64,000 bases of DNA, taken from positions 496,001 to 560,000 of the forward strand of contig NZ_JAPMLQ010000002.1 in NCBI RefSeq assembly GCF_026410305.1, in the 5' to 3' direction. Below are positions 52,428 through 61,086 of this stretch, piece by piece. The position numbers and the translations under genes were made by a program. Each line of letters begins with the position of its first letter. The first letter of the stretch is position 1. The notes beneath the pieces were generated by a model. That model made no database searches. It was not told the DNA's origin and was given only the letters and a program-made list of their open reading frames with translations. Source of the DNA: Sulfitobacter sp. F26204. GTDB lineage: Bacteria > Pseudomonadota > Alphaproteobacteria > Rhodobacterales > Rhodobacteraceae.

Positions 52428-55400
52428 GTGTCTTTGTTCAAAAAACGCGCGGCAAAGCCAGTAAAAGCGCCGGAGGTTTCAGGCGAAAGACGCCATCTGA
52501 CGATCCTGTTTTACGACATCGTCGGATCGACCTCGTTAGCTGAACGCCATGACCCCGAAACCCTGCGTGCGACACTTGACTTGATCCATGAAGCAGCGCG
52601 CGGTGCGGTCGAGGCACATGGTGGTTCGATTGAGCAGGTGATGGGGGACGGCGGCATGGCATATTTTGGCTATCCCGTCGCCAGCGAAGACGCTGCATTT
52701 TCCGCAGTGCATGCCGCGCTTGACTTGCTTGAGACACGTAGCAAGATGGCAAGTGCCCCGGACATCCGGATCGGTATCGCCTCAAGCGTTGTCGTTCTGC
52801 CCGATACGCCCGACGCTTTGGCCGGGGGGCGGTTGGGCGCGGTGGGTGTGGCACCGAACCTTGCAGCAAGACTTGAATCTGCAGCCCCAATCAACGGCAT
52901 ATTGGTGTCGCCTGCGACCTATGCGTTGACCCATCGCGCCGTTAAATTTCAGGCGGTAGACGGTGTAACCCTTAAAGGGTTTCCCGATGTTTCCCAGGTG
53001 TGGCGCCCTCTTGCGCTGCAACCTGTTGCATCGCGTTTCCAGCGGGACAGAGACAGCTCTGGCACATTTACCGGGCGCAAGGATGAAGTCGCCATGCTGA
53101 AAGCCGCATGGGCAGAGGCAAAGGTGGGCAGGGGCAGTGCTATCGTCATCCAAGGCGAACCTGGAATAGGCAAATCGCGCATGCTGTCGGAATTGTCCAA
53201 AACGGTGGCGGCAGAAGGTGCAGGCGCAAGGTCGGTGCTTTTGCAATGTCAGCCGCGTACCCAGGGCGAAGCGCTTTTCTCGATCGTGGCGTTTTACGAG
53301 CGTGCCTATGAAGAAGCCACTGACCAGCGGCTTTCCCATGCTGCCGCCTGTACAGCCGAGCGCCTAGGTGCGCTAGAGGCTGATGAAACCCTTAATTCCC
53401 AGAGCCGTCGGGAAGCGATTTTGAACGCAGTTGTTGAAGAGATTCTTGCTCTGGCTGCAGATCGCCCGCTGTTGGTGATGGGTGAGGATCTGCATTGGGC
53501 GGATGAGGTTACCTTTGCAGTGCTGGATCGGTTGGCAAAAAGCGTGTCAAAATATCCGCTGTTGATGATAGGCACGTCCAGACCGGTGGCAGGTTTGGAC
53601 AATCAGAATACCAGTTTCACGCTGTTGCCCCTGTCGCCGATTGCCCGTGAGGATGCCTATGCCTTGATCGACGATGCGGCGCGAATGCCATTGGCCCAGA
53701 AAACCAAGAAATGGATTGTCGAGCGTGCCGATGGCAATCCTCTGTTCCTGACCGAACTCACCGCTTTTGCCGTTGAAGCGATGGCCGCAGGCAAGAAGCT
53801 ATCCGATATCAACGGTGCGCAGGTGGCGAGCCTCAGCGATCTACTTGAAACACGGCTTGAAAGTTCAGGTGTCGCCAAGCGAACGGCGCAGATTGCCAGC
53901 GTCGTCGGACGTGAATCCTCCTACTACCTTTTGACAAAGCTCGCGACCGACTATGATAAGCAATCTCTGGATGCAGACCTGCAGCGTTTGGTTGATCATG
54001 GGCTGAATGACATTATCGACAACGGATATGCTTATGCCTTTCGTCATGTGCTGATACGCGATGTCGCTTATGACAGCCAGTTGCGGACGGTACGTCAGGA
54101 GCTACACGGCAAGATCGTGGATCTGGTTGATGCCGACGCGACCTTGAGCGAAAGCGTGCCGAATATTCTGTTGGCTGAACATTGCCTGGCGGCTGACCGC
54201 ACGCAAAGAGGCGCGGAATTGCTGTTGCAGGTTGCTGAAGACGCCATCAGACGTTCCGCCTTGCAGGCCCCATACAGGATGCTTGAGCGGGTGCTCACTC
54301 TGGCGGGCACGCTTGCCCCCAGCATGGCACGCGATTTGATCCAGTTGCAGGCGATCACTTTGCTTGGACCGCTGGTGACCTTACTTGACGGGCCCCGCAC
54401 CGCGGCCTCATTGTATGAACGCGGACAGGCACTGTATTTCAGCCTTCCTGAAACAGAGCGGGATGCATTTTTTCCGGTTCTTTGGGGCTGGTGGTTCACG
54501 GCCAGCAATCTGGTAGAACAGACCCGTCGCTCCGAGGTATTGATCCGTGACGTGACCCCGCGCGCCGATCCGGAATCACGGTTGCAAGCATTGCATTGCG
54601 GTTGGGCCACATTGTTTGACGGGGGGGCGCACGACCGATGTCTTGCGACGATTGCGGATGGGCTTGCGTTGTATGAACCTCAGGTGGGTCATCGCTCGCG
54701 CTATGTGTACGGCCATGATGCGCGAGTTTGTGGATTGGGTGAACGCGCCCTGAGTAGCTGGTTGACGGGCCAGGTGCATGCCAGTGCCGAGGCGATTGAG
54801 CAATGCGAAGCCTGGGCGGATGAAACCGCGCATCTGTCAAGCTGTTTGCACGGGCTTGATATTGCGTCCCAAGTTGCATTTTTCCGCCATGACCTGAATG
54901 AAATTGACCGTATCCTCAATAAAATGACTGAATTGGCTGATGTGGATGCGGTTCCCGCGATCGTTGCCAAACGCAAGATTTTTCGTGGCTGGATGGCAGC
55001 CAGCAGAGGGGACAGAGGCCAGATCGAGGCAGTGACCCAAGGCCTTGCCGCTTTGCGGGAATTCGGTGTTTTGGAAGATGTGCCTTTCTACGCTGACATT
55101 GCCGCCGAAGTTGCCGCGGCCAGCGGGTCGGCCGATGCAGCGCTTGGTCCCCTGTGCGAGGCGATTGAGGAATCCCGCAACACCGGCCTGACCTATTGGT
55201 TGCCGGAACTGTTGCGCCGCAAGGCCGTATTGAGTTCGAAAGACCTCGCGGAAGCGGCGCTGGACGAGGGGTTTGAGATCGCAGCAACGCAAAATGCCCG
55301 GATGCTGGCGATGCGCAACATCGCATCCCGCCTTGATTTGGGGATGGCCATACCTGCCGACCAGGCCGCACAGATGGCGACGAAAATTGCGCAGGTCGAT

Positions 55401-55445
55401 GAATGTGCGCTACGCAAAAAGGTTGTGCATGCCTTGGGTTTGTAA
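52428..55445 (+). CDS. Class III nucleotide cyclase - AAA/STAND ATPase - helical repeat regulator
   Basis: A 1005-residue cytoplasmic protein. The cyclase homology domain is at about 22-195, with the metal-binding Asp residues in LFYDIVGSTSL and MGDGGMAYFG. The STAND-type ATPase domain has Walker A GEPGIGKS (about 243) and Walker B LLVMGEDLHWAD (about 350). The last 450 residues are helical and probably form TPR-like repeats (for example ALSSWLTGQVHASAEAIEQC). The start is a GTG (MSLFKKRAAK). The YcaO gene starts inside its last codons. It probably senses a signal and regulates, or is regulated with, the downstream genes; cyclase activity is not proven. Confidence 0.85.
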   Translation: MSLFKKRAAKPVKAPEVSGERRHLTILFYDIVGSTSLAERHDPETLRATLDLIHEAARGAVEAHGGSIEQVMGDGGMAYFGYPVASEDAAFSAVHAALDLLETRSKMASAPDIRIGIASSVVVLPDTPDALAGGRLGAVGVAPNLAARLESAAPINGILVSPATYALTHRAVKFQAVDGVTLKGFPDVSQVWRPLALQPVASRFQRDRDSSGTFTGRKDEVAMLKAAWAEAKVGRGSAIVIQGEPGIGKSRMLSELSKTVAAEGAGARSVLLQCQPRTQGEALFSIVAFYERAYEEATDQRLSHAAACTAERLGALEADETLNSQSRREAILNAVVEEILALAADRPLLVMGEDLHWADEVTFAVLDRLAKSVSKYPLLMIGTSRPVAGLDNQNTSFTLLPLSPIAREDAYALIDDAARMPLAQKTKKWIVERADGNPLFLTELTAFAVEAMAAGKKLSDINGAQVASLSDLLETRLESSGVAKRTAQIASVVGRESSYYLLTKLATDYDKQSLDADLQRLVDHGLNDIIDNGYAYAFRHVLIRDVAYDSQLRTVRQELHGKIVDLVDADATLSESVPNILLAEHCLAADRTQRGAELLLQVAEDAIRRSALQAPYRMLERVLTLAGTLAPSMARDLIQLQAITLLGPLVTLLDGPRTAASLYERGQALYFSLPETERDAFFPVLWGWWFTASNLVEQTRRSEVLIRDVTPRADPESRLQALHCGWATLFDGGAHDRCLATIADGLALYEPQVGHRSRYVYGHDARVCGLGERALSSWLTGQVHASAEAIEQCEAWADETAHLSSCLHGLDIASQVAFFRHDLNEIDRILNKMTELADVDAVPAIVAKRKIFRGWMAASRGDRGQIEAVTQGLAALREFGVLEDVPFYADIAAEVAAASGSADAALGPLCEAIEESRNTGLTYWLPELLRRKAVLSSKDLAEAALDEGFEIAATQNARMLAMRNIASRLDLGMAIPADQAAQMATKIAQVDECALRKKVVHALGL

Positions 55446-56568
55446 CCCGCCACCTATTGAGGTGCTGCAGGATGTTCTGGACGCGGATACGGCACATGAA
55501 CTGACGCCCGAAGAGTTCTGGAGCAACTTGCGCCCTCGGCTCGATGAATTTGGCATTTCGCGGCTTGCGGATATTACCGGATTGGACAGAATTGGTTTTC
55601 CGGTTGTACAAGCGATACGTCCCCTGGCCAGATCAAATGCGGTGACCCAGGGCAAGGCCGCGACAATGAGCGGGGCAGCGGTGGGGGCGGTCCTCGAAAG
55701 TCTCGAGATGGCGGCAGGCGAAGACATGGCGCGCTTTGCCAGCGTACCAGGTGACGGGGCGCTATGGTCGCCACTCGCGCCGGGTCTGGAAGACGGCAGC
55801 ATTTGGCCCGATGCAGCGACCAGTTATGTCGGGGCCTGGAATCTTGGTGAGAATGTCGCCTCGGCGTTGCCGCGTGATTTGATTTCAACGGACTTTACCC
55901 GCAATGCCCCAGCGGCAAAGGCCCCGATCTTGCGCCATTCGATCGGGCTTGGCGCGGGGACAAACCTTGCGTCGGCGGTGCTGCACGGCTTGCTGGAGTG
56001 TATCGAAGCGGATGCAAGATGTCACAGCGAAGCGACAGGACATCTGCACCCCGTCCGGATCGTTCAGGATGACCCGGTCTATGGGGCGATTGCGCGCCAG
56101 ATCCAAGCGGCTGGACTGCGCATCAGGGTGCAAGCAATGCCGAACAACAGTGGTGTGATCGCAGTAAAAGCTTCAATCATGGAAGCGCCTGGCGCGACCG
56201 CCTTGCCTTTGCCTGCCACTGGCTTTGCTGCGCGCCAGACTGCCTCTGCGGCAATCGCTGCAGCATTGGCAGAGGCTGTGCAGGCTCGGCTTGCCGTGAT
56301 AGCCGGCGCGCGTGAGGATATTACGCAACGGTTTTACAAACACGGGTTCACATTGGCCGAAATTGAAGCTGAATGGGCACGACACAAGGAAACGCCGCTG
56401 GTGGGCGACTGTCCTGACACCACCTGCATTTCCTTGCGCGAGATTGCATGTCGGGTCGGGCCCGTGTGCGCGCTGCCCCTCCACTGGGATGCCGATTTGC
56501 CTCTGGCGATCGTGCGCGTCGTCGCACCAGATCTGATTGCCGATCCTCTGCGTCTGGTCCCAACATGA
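55429..56568 (+). CDS. YcaO-family protein
   Basis: A 379-residue YcaO protein, an ATP-dependent enzyme that activates backbone amides; with TfuA it makes thioamides in known systems. The diagnostic segment is LGAGTNLASAVLHGLLECIEADA (shortened here: GAGTNLASAVLHG and LLECIEADA), which supplies ATP-binding Glu residues. There is no C-terminal PxPxP, as expected for YcaO proteins that do not form azolines. The frame is open far upstream, inside the cyclase gene; the ATG at 55429 overlaps that gene by 17 bases, and a GTG at 55462 is the alternative. Its stop overlaps the TfuA start. Confidence 0.9.
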   Translation: MPWVCNPPPIEVLQDVLDADTAHELTPEEFWSNLRPRLDEFGISRLADITGLDRIGFPVVQAIRPLARSNAVTQGKAATMSGAAVGAVLESLEMAAGEDMARFASVPGDGALWSPLAPGLEDGSIWPDAATSYVGAWNLGENVASALPRDLISTDFTRNAPAAKAPILRHSIGLGAGTNLASAVLHGLLECIEADARCHSEATGHLHPVRIVQDDPVYGAIARQIQAAGLRIRVQAMPNNSGVIAVKASIMEAPGATALPLPATGFAARQTASAAIAAALAEAVQARLAVIAGAREDITQRFYKHGFTLAEIEAEWARHKETPLVGDCPDTTCISLREIACRVGPVCALPLHWDADLPLAIVRVVAPDLIADPLRLVPT

Positions 56569-57281
56569 GCAAAAATCGCTGTATTGTTTTCCTTGGCCCC
56601 AGTCTGCCCCGTTCAAAGGCAAAGGCGATTTTTGACGCTTCTTATCGTCCGCCGGCGGGGCAGGGTGACATAATGCGTGCCTGTGCCGAAGGTCCCTCCG
56701 CCATCGGTTTGATCGACGGTATCTTCAAAGACGCCCCGACAGTAAGGCATCGTGAAATTCTTTGGGCGATGGCGCATGGTATACCGGTGTTCGGGGCGGC
56801 CAGCATGGGGGCCCTGCGTGCCGCGGAACTGTCGCGTCAGGGTATGATCGGGGTCGGATTGATCTACCGCTGGTACCGGCGCTTTGCGTTGCTGCCCGAT
56901 GACGCCGTTGCAGTGACCCATGGACCTGCTGCACTGGGTGCGCCTGCCTTGTCGGATGCCTTGGTGGACATTCGGCGTGCATTGTCTGCGGCAACCCGCC
57001 AAGGGCTGCTTTCGTGCGACGATGCCAAAGCACATTTGCGCCACATCAAGGCGCTGCCCTTTGCGGAACGGCACCTTCCCCAGGTTGCCGGCGCCGCCAT
57101 GCCATCGCAAAAAGCTCATGATGGGGCTCAATTGCTGCACCGCATGGCAAATCACAGCGTGAATGACGACTGGCCTGCGACGACCTGTGGCATGCCTCCG
57201 ATTGTTGATGCATGGCTGGATGATCTGAGCGACGGCGGGATCGAACTGGGCGGCAGCGGTTTTGGAAAACATGATGTCTAA
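56565..57281 (+). CDS. TfuA-like protein
   Basis: A 238-residue TfuA protein, partner of YcaO in thioamide formation (trifolitoxin, methanogen McrA thioglycine, thioviridamide-like peptides); it is thought to help deliver sulfide. It begins CIVFLGPSLPRSKAK, and the core VFGAASMGALRAAEL is the family signature. The start overlaps the YcaO stop by four bases, so they are coproduced. The frame extends 39 codons earlier within the YcaO gene but that part is a shadow. Confidence 0.92.
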   Translation: MSKNRCIVFLGPSLPRSKAKAIFDASYRPPAGQGDIMRACAEGPSAIGLIDGIFKDAPTVRHREILWAMAHGIPVFGAASMGALRAAELSRQGMIGVGLIYRWYRRFALLPDDAVAVTHGPAALGAPALSDALVDIRRALSAATRQGLLSCDDAKAHLRHIKALPFAERHLPQVAGAAMPSQKAHDGAQLLHRMANHSVNDDWPATTCGMPPIVDAWLDDLSDGGIELGGSGFGKHDV

Positions 57282-57377
57282 TGTTAACAACTTCACAGAC
57301 TCCCGTTGAAACATATGGTAACAAAGGAAGATGTGTGAATGACGGGCCAGCAATAGGACCGCGCCGCAAACCGGGGG

Positions 57378-58616
57378 ATGTTTAACTTGATGGGCACTGA
57401 AGCCTCTATCGGCACGCGGTTCCTGTTGTATCCGCAATCGCCGACAACGCCAGGCTATGAAAAGCCAGAGCTCGTCTGGATCTCGGCCCGTCAGGGTTCG
57501 ATCCAGCCCGGACCACAGAATGACCGGATGTATGTGGTCAATCCAACGATGCCAAAGAAACACTATGATTATCCCTATTTGCCGCCGTTCAGAGGGGCGA
57601 AGGCAGCACCGGTCGAACCGTCCCCCGACGGGCATTTCGATCACATTGATCCGAACAGCCGCGATTTTCTCGGGGTACATGTCTTTGGATCTGTGGCGCG
57701 GATACTGGACATCTGGGAAGGGTTTATAGGTCATCGCATCAACTGGCATTTTGCGGAAACCTATGAACGGTTGGAGATCATTCCACTGATTGATTGGGAC
57801 AATGCACAGTCTGGCTATGGCATGTTGGAATTCGGTTATCGTCCGACTGGCAGCGGCGGGCGCGATTTGTTCGCTCTGAATTTCGATGTAATTGCTCATG
57901 AGATCGGCCATTCGATTCTGTTTTCTGAGGTGGGGTTGCCACCCGTGGGTGTGTCACCAACACCGGATCTGTTTGCCTTTTACGAAGGTGTTTCGGACCT
58001 CATCTCGCTTATCGGCATGTTGCATTTCGACACGGCCATGGACCGACTGTTGCGCCGCGGATCAGGCAATCTGATGGCGTTGAATGAACTAAACCGCGTG
58101 GCCGAACTTGCCGATGAACGCCAGATCAGAATTGCGGGGAATTCCCGTAAGATGGGTGATGTCGGGTTTGAGGTGCATGACCGTTCCCGTCCGTTTACCG
58201 GGGCAATTTTTGATGCTTTAGTTCAGACCTACCATGACCTTGCGGTTGATCGCGGGCTTGTCGATCTACCGCCAGGCTCGATCGCGGATGCGCGGGATTT
58301 CGATGCTGATCTGGAACGGACCTATGCGCGTGCCTTTGAGGCGGATTACGACCTCAAGCATTTTCAACTCAAGGCGGCGCTGGGCGATGCCCGCGATATC
58401 ATCGCGCAGGGGCTGGCAGATTCCTGGCAACGGCTGAACAGCGAGACTCTGACGTTTGCCGATGCGGGGCTGGCTGTTTGCGCAGCGCTGCAGGCTGCAG
58501 GACATGGCAGGGTTGCCGAAGGCCTGGTTGAGTGCCTTGAATGGCGTGACATTATTTCACCATACGATGTTCATCAACTTTGGCAGGGCCGTCCGCGCCC
58601 TGTCGTTTGGATTTAA
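57378..58616 (+). CDS. Thermolysin-like zinc metallopeptidase homologue
   Basis: A 412-residue protein with the gluzincin zinc site: His174-Glu175 to His178 (HEIGH) and Glu203 to Asp207 (YEGVSDL), the HExxH plus ExxxD pattern. No signal peptide or propeptide is visible, so it appears cytoplasmic. An alternative start is an ATG 12 bases later. Beyond the metal site I recognise no M4 features in detail; the C-terminal half is helical. It follows the YcaO-TfuA pair after 96 bases and precedes the 188-residue gene by 15 bases, so a role as maturation protease of that system is reasonable but inferred. Confidence 0.75.
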   Translation: MFNLMGTEASIGTRFLLYPQSPTTPGYEKPELVWISARQGSIQPGPQNDRMYVVNPTMPKKHYDYPYLPPFRGAKAAPVEPSPDGHFDHIDPNSRDFLGVHVFGSVARILDIWEGFIGHRINWHFAETYERLEIIPLIDWDNAQSGYGMLEFGYRPTGSGGRDLFALNFDVIAHEIGHSILFSEVGLPPVGVSPTPDLFAFYEGVSDLISLIGMLHFDTAMDRLLRRGSGNLMALNELNRVAELADERQIRIAGNSRKMGDVGFEVHDRSRPFTGAIFDALVQTYHDLAVDRGLVDLPPGSIADARDFDADLERTYARAFEADYDLKHFQLKAALGDARDIIAQGLADSWQRLNSETLTFADAGLAVCAALQAAGHGRVAEGLVECLEWRDIISPYDVHQLWQGRPRPVVWI

Positions 58617-58631
58617 GGGAAAGGACCCAAA

Positions 58632-59198
58632 ATGGACCCCAATGAAATTATTCCACTCATTCCTGACGAATATTACGACCCCTCCGATGTTGTACTGATC
58701 GGGTCTCATATGGCACCTTCACCGATGGGGGACGTGTTGAAAGCGAATGCAACCGCCAAGCAACGCGAAGAATACACCGATAAACTTGCCGCAGGAGAGA
58801 TGCACATCCGTTGCGACTTTGCTGATAAGCTGATCCTGACAGCGAAATCCAAGGACGGCGCAAATTCGGGGCCAGGTGCCGAAGATGAATGTCCGACGAT
58901 CGCGTTGATCTATGCCTATGGTTATGAAGGCCATAACTACCGTCTGGATAAACCGCGTATCATGATCGTAGAAGGGCGCGGAAAACCATACAAGACCGAT
59001 GGCAGCAATGACCCCTCTGCGTCCTTGACAGGTGTGTTGTACATGTGGCGCATGTCCAAGCACCATCATACGATTTCGATTGAGGTAGAAAGCGGTGAAT
59101 TGGAAAAACTGGTGTTGGAGGCAAACCAGCCAGGCAATCGGGCAGTCAATTCCTATGGCGCCCACATGCAAATGTCGCATCGCGGCGGCAAACATTGA
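58632..59198 (+). CDS. Uncharacterised 188-residue protein next to YcaO/TfuA/peptidase genes
   Basis: I do not recognise a family. The protein starts MDPNEIIPLIPDEYYDPSDV, has no signal peptide or membrane helix, and mixes beta-rich segments (CPTIALIYAYGYEG, HHTISIEVESGELEKLVL) with charged helices. A His-rich patch (SKHHH) and a C-terminal SHRGGKH tail stand out. AAGGGAAAGGA precedes the start. It lies 15 bases after the peptidase gene, so it probably shares its transcript. It could be a substrate or an accessory protein of the YcaO-TfuA pathway; nothing in the sequence proves either. Confidence 0.65.
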   Translation: MDPNEIIPLIPDEYYDPSDVVLIGSHMAPSPMGDVLKANATAKQREEYTDKLAAGEMHIRCDFADKLILTAKSKDGANSGPGAEDECPTIALIYAYGYEGHNYRLDKPRIMIVEGRGKPYKTDGSNDPSASLTGVLYMWRMSKHHHTISIEVESGELEKLVLEANQPGNRAVNSYGAHMQMSHRGGKH

Positions 59199-59260
59199 AT
59201 CCCTCTACCTGATCCGTGAACTGCGGGTCGGGTTCTTTGGGGGAACACGCCAATACGGTT

Positions 59261-59869
59261 TTATTGTTTAACCAGGTGGATGCCACGGGTCATCGCATCT
59301 ACCAGGGCCGCGACCTCGGATTTAAGCATCGACAGGGGCACACCGACAAAACGGCCATGGATCGCCAGTTGCACAACCCCATGCACCGAAGCAAACAAGG
59401 TTTGGGCACGCAGTCTGAGCGCATCCGGTGGCAAATCAGGGCGAAGCTGTTTTAACGGTGCGATGATTTCTGCAATCAACACCGGATATTCATCTTTGTG
59501 CCAATCGGGGATCTCTGCGCCCTCCGGCAGCCGGTGGTTAAATATTGCAGACCACAACGCCGTGTTTTGCAATGCGAACTCAACATAGGTTGCGGCCAAT
59601 GCCTGCATTGTTTCTGTGGGTGTATCCTCGGCGGTGACTGCATTTTTCAAATCCGCACCAAGTCGCCCCAAAGTGCGCGAGTTCACCAACATCACAAGCT
59701 GATCAAGGTCTTGAACAGCATTATACAATCCTCCCAGGGCGCATCCCGCCCTTGCGGTTACATCCCGTGCTTTCAATCCGCGCAAGCCACCCTCACGGAT
59801 CGCGACCTCGGCTGAATCGATCAGTCGTCTGCGCAGGTTTTCACGTTTCGTTTCTGCTTTACTGGTCAT
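59261..59869 (-). CDS. TetR-family transcriptional regulator
   Basis: A 202-residue repressor. The helix-turn-helix (about 12-55) includes LIDSAEVAIREGGLRGL, DVTARAGCALGGLYNAV and the following conserved LV. The C-terminal domain resembles the WHG type (ADALRLRAQTLFASVHGVVQLAI), which binds small hydrophobic ligands. The ATG at 59869 has GGAG at the right spacing; the frame is open eight codons further. A 13-bp palindrome lies 75 bases upstream of its start and three more before the next operon, so it probably controls itself and that operon. Confidence 0.9.
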   Translation of the reverse strand: MTSKAETKRENLRRRLIDSAEVAIREGGLRGLKARDVTARAGCALGGLYNAVQDLDQLVMLVNSRTLGRLGADLKNAVTAEDTPTETMQALAATYVEFALQNTALWSAIFNHRLPEGAEIPDWHKDEYPVLIAEIIAPLKQLRPDLPPDALRLRAQTLFASVHGVVQLAIHGRFVGVPLSMLKSEVAALVDAMTRGIHLVKQ

Positions 59870-59943
59870 TATATCTCCGAATGGGTTCGGCACCTTGTCG
59901 AAATCTCAATGGATTGATCGTCTGTTGTTTCAGATCATATGCA

Positions 59944-59956
59944 TGAACGGCGTTCA
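59944..59956. promoter_or_regulatory. Candidate TetR operator 1
   Basis: TGAACGGCGTTCA, a perfect 5-bp-arm palindrome with a 3-base centre. It lies 75 bases upstream of the TetR start codon and would serve for autoregulation. Confidence 0.65.
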
Positions 59957-60254
59957 ACCGGCAAAGTTAAAAGCTGCTCCGCGGCTGGATTTACTGAGAC
60001 TTCTCGAAGACTGCGCGGATTTTTTGGTATTTTGTAACATATTTTTTCCGAAATCCAGAAAGGATCGGCAGACTGGTAACAGTCGCCGGGCGGTCCAAGC
60101 GACGGTCCCTGGCAGTAAGTCAACGTGATGCCGCAATAAAAACAAGTTCCAGTCATTTCATGATCGAAATCAATTCTTAGCAGATAGATTAACCAAGGGT
60201 GAATGAACGGCCCGAGCAGATGCACTTTGATAAGAGAATAGCTTTCAAGAAAAA

Positions 60255-60267
60255 TGAACGATGTTCA
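60255..60267. promoter_or_regulatory. Candidate TetR operator 2
   Basis: TGAACGATGTTCA, identical to the copy 23 bases downstream. It lies 75 bases upstream of the PspA-like gene. Confidence 0.7.
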
Positions 60268-60277
60268 ATTTTATTCT

Positions 60278-60290
60278 TGAACGATGTTCA
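60278..60290. promoter_or_regulatory. Candidate TetR operator 3
   Basis: TGAACGATGTTCA, overlapping the proposed minus-35 element TTGAAC. Binding here should block the promoter of the PspA/YiaA/DUF4105 operon. Confidence 0.7.
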
Positions 60291-60311
60291 GAAATATGTA
60301 GATTGAACGCA

Positions 60312-60324
60312 TGAACAGCGTTCA
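60312..60324. promoter_or_regulatory. Candidate TetR operator 4
   Basis: TGAACAGCGTTCA, 17 bases before the PspA-like start codon. With the three other copies it defines the consensus TGAACRNYGTTCA. Confidence 0.65.
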
Positions 60325-60341
60325 AGAATTTGGAGACAAAT

Positions 60342-61019
60342 ATGTTGAGACAACTTTTTACTTTGGTTCGTGGCCGTACTGCCGATGCCTCGCAAGCGTA
60401 TCTTGATGCCAATGCGACGGCTTTGTTGCGTCAGCAACTGCGCGAAGCAGCAGTTGGCGTAGAAAAAAACCGCAAGGCAGTTGCTGTTGTTATGGCCTAT
60501 GCCGAGCGCGAGAAGGCCTCACTGGTCCAGATCGAGGACAAGATCACAGACCTGGAAGCCCGCGCCTGCGACGCCCTGGACAAAGGAGCAGATGATATGG
60601 CCCTTGAGGCTGCCACTGCTATCGCCAACCTCGAAGCAGAACGTGACGCGACACAGCGCACGATCAAGATCTATTCCACCGAGATCGTTCAACTGCGCCA
60701 GACCCTTGGCCAGAACGAAGCATTGCTTAGCGAACTGAAAAGGGGCCAGCGCATCGCAGAGGCAACTTCCAAAACACAACGGCTGCGCGGTGACACACCT
60801 TCCTGGACGCAAAGCGATCTTTCGGATGCTTCTGAAACGCTCAAACGCCTACAGGAACGCCAACAGCATAACGAGGCGACAATGCAGGCGATGGCTGAAT
60901 TGTCGTCTACAGCCTCTGCCGACGCCCTGAGCGACCGTATGGCCAGCCAAGGTTTCGGCGTGCCGAAAAAGACGGCAGCCGCGGATGTCCTTGCCCGCCT
61001 CAAGAATGGCAAAGAATGA
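60342..61019 (+). CDS. PspA/IM30-family protein
   Basis: A 225-residue, nearly all-helical protein of the PspA/Vipp1 family, which coats and protects the inner membrane under stress. It starts MLRQLFTLVRGRTADASQAYL with an amphipathic helix, then long coiled coils (LEAERDATQRTIKIYSTEIV). The ATG at 60342 has GGAG at good spacing; a TTG at 60330 is the alternative. Three operator-like palindromes precede it, so its expression is probably set by the TetR protein rather than by PspF and sigma-54, whose sites I do not see. Confidence 0.85.
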   Translation: MLRQLFTLVRGRTADASQAYLDANATALLRQQLREAAVGVEKNRKAVAVVMAYAEREKASLVQIEDKITDLEARACDALDKGADDMALEAATAIANLEAERDATQRTIKIYSTEIVQLRQTLGQNEALLSELKRGQRIAEATSKTQRLRGDTPSWTQSDLSDASETLKRLQERQQHNEATMQAMAELSSTASADALSDRMASQGFGVPKKTAAADVLARLKNGKE

Positions 61020-61086
61020 TCCAGATCCTGACAGGATTAATCCCAAACCTTTCCCCCAAAATGCACAACTCTAAGAGGTCAAACCA

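Larger units (their letters stand above)
59870..60341. promoter_or_regulatory. Divergent regulatory region with TetR-type operators
   Basis: The 472-base region between the TetR gene and the PspA-like gene contains no convincing ORF. It holds four copies of a 13-bp palindrome with arms TGAAC and GTTCA, one near the TetR gene and three within 70 bases next to the PspA-like gene. A possible promoter overlaps the cluster: TTGAAC at 60277-60282 and TAGATT at 60299-60304 with a 16-base spacer. Confidence 0.6.

Noticed and set aside
60000..60200. Minus-strand ORFs in the TetR-PspA gap
   Set aside because: They are short, Cys- and Arg-rich without pattern, and cover AT-rich promoter sequence.
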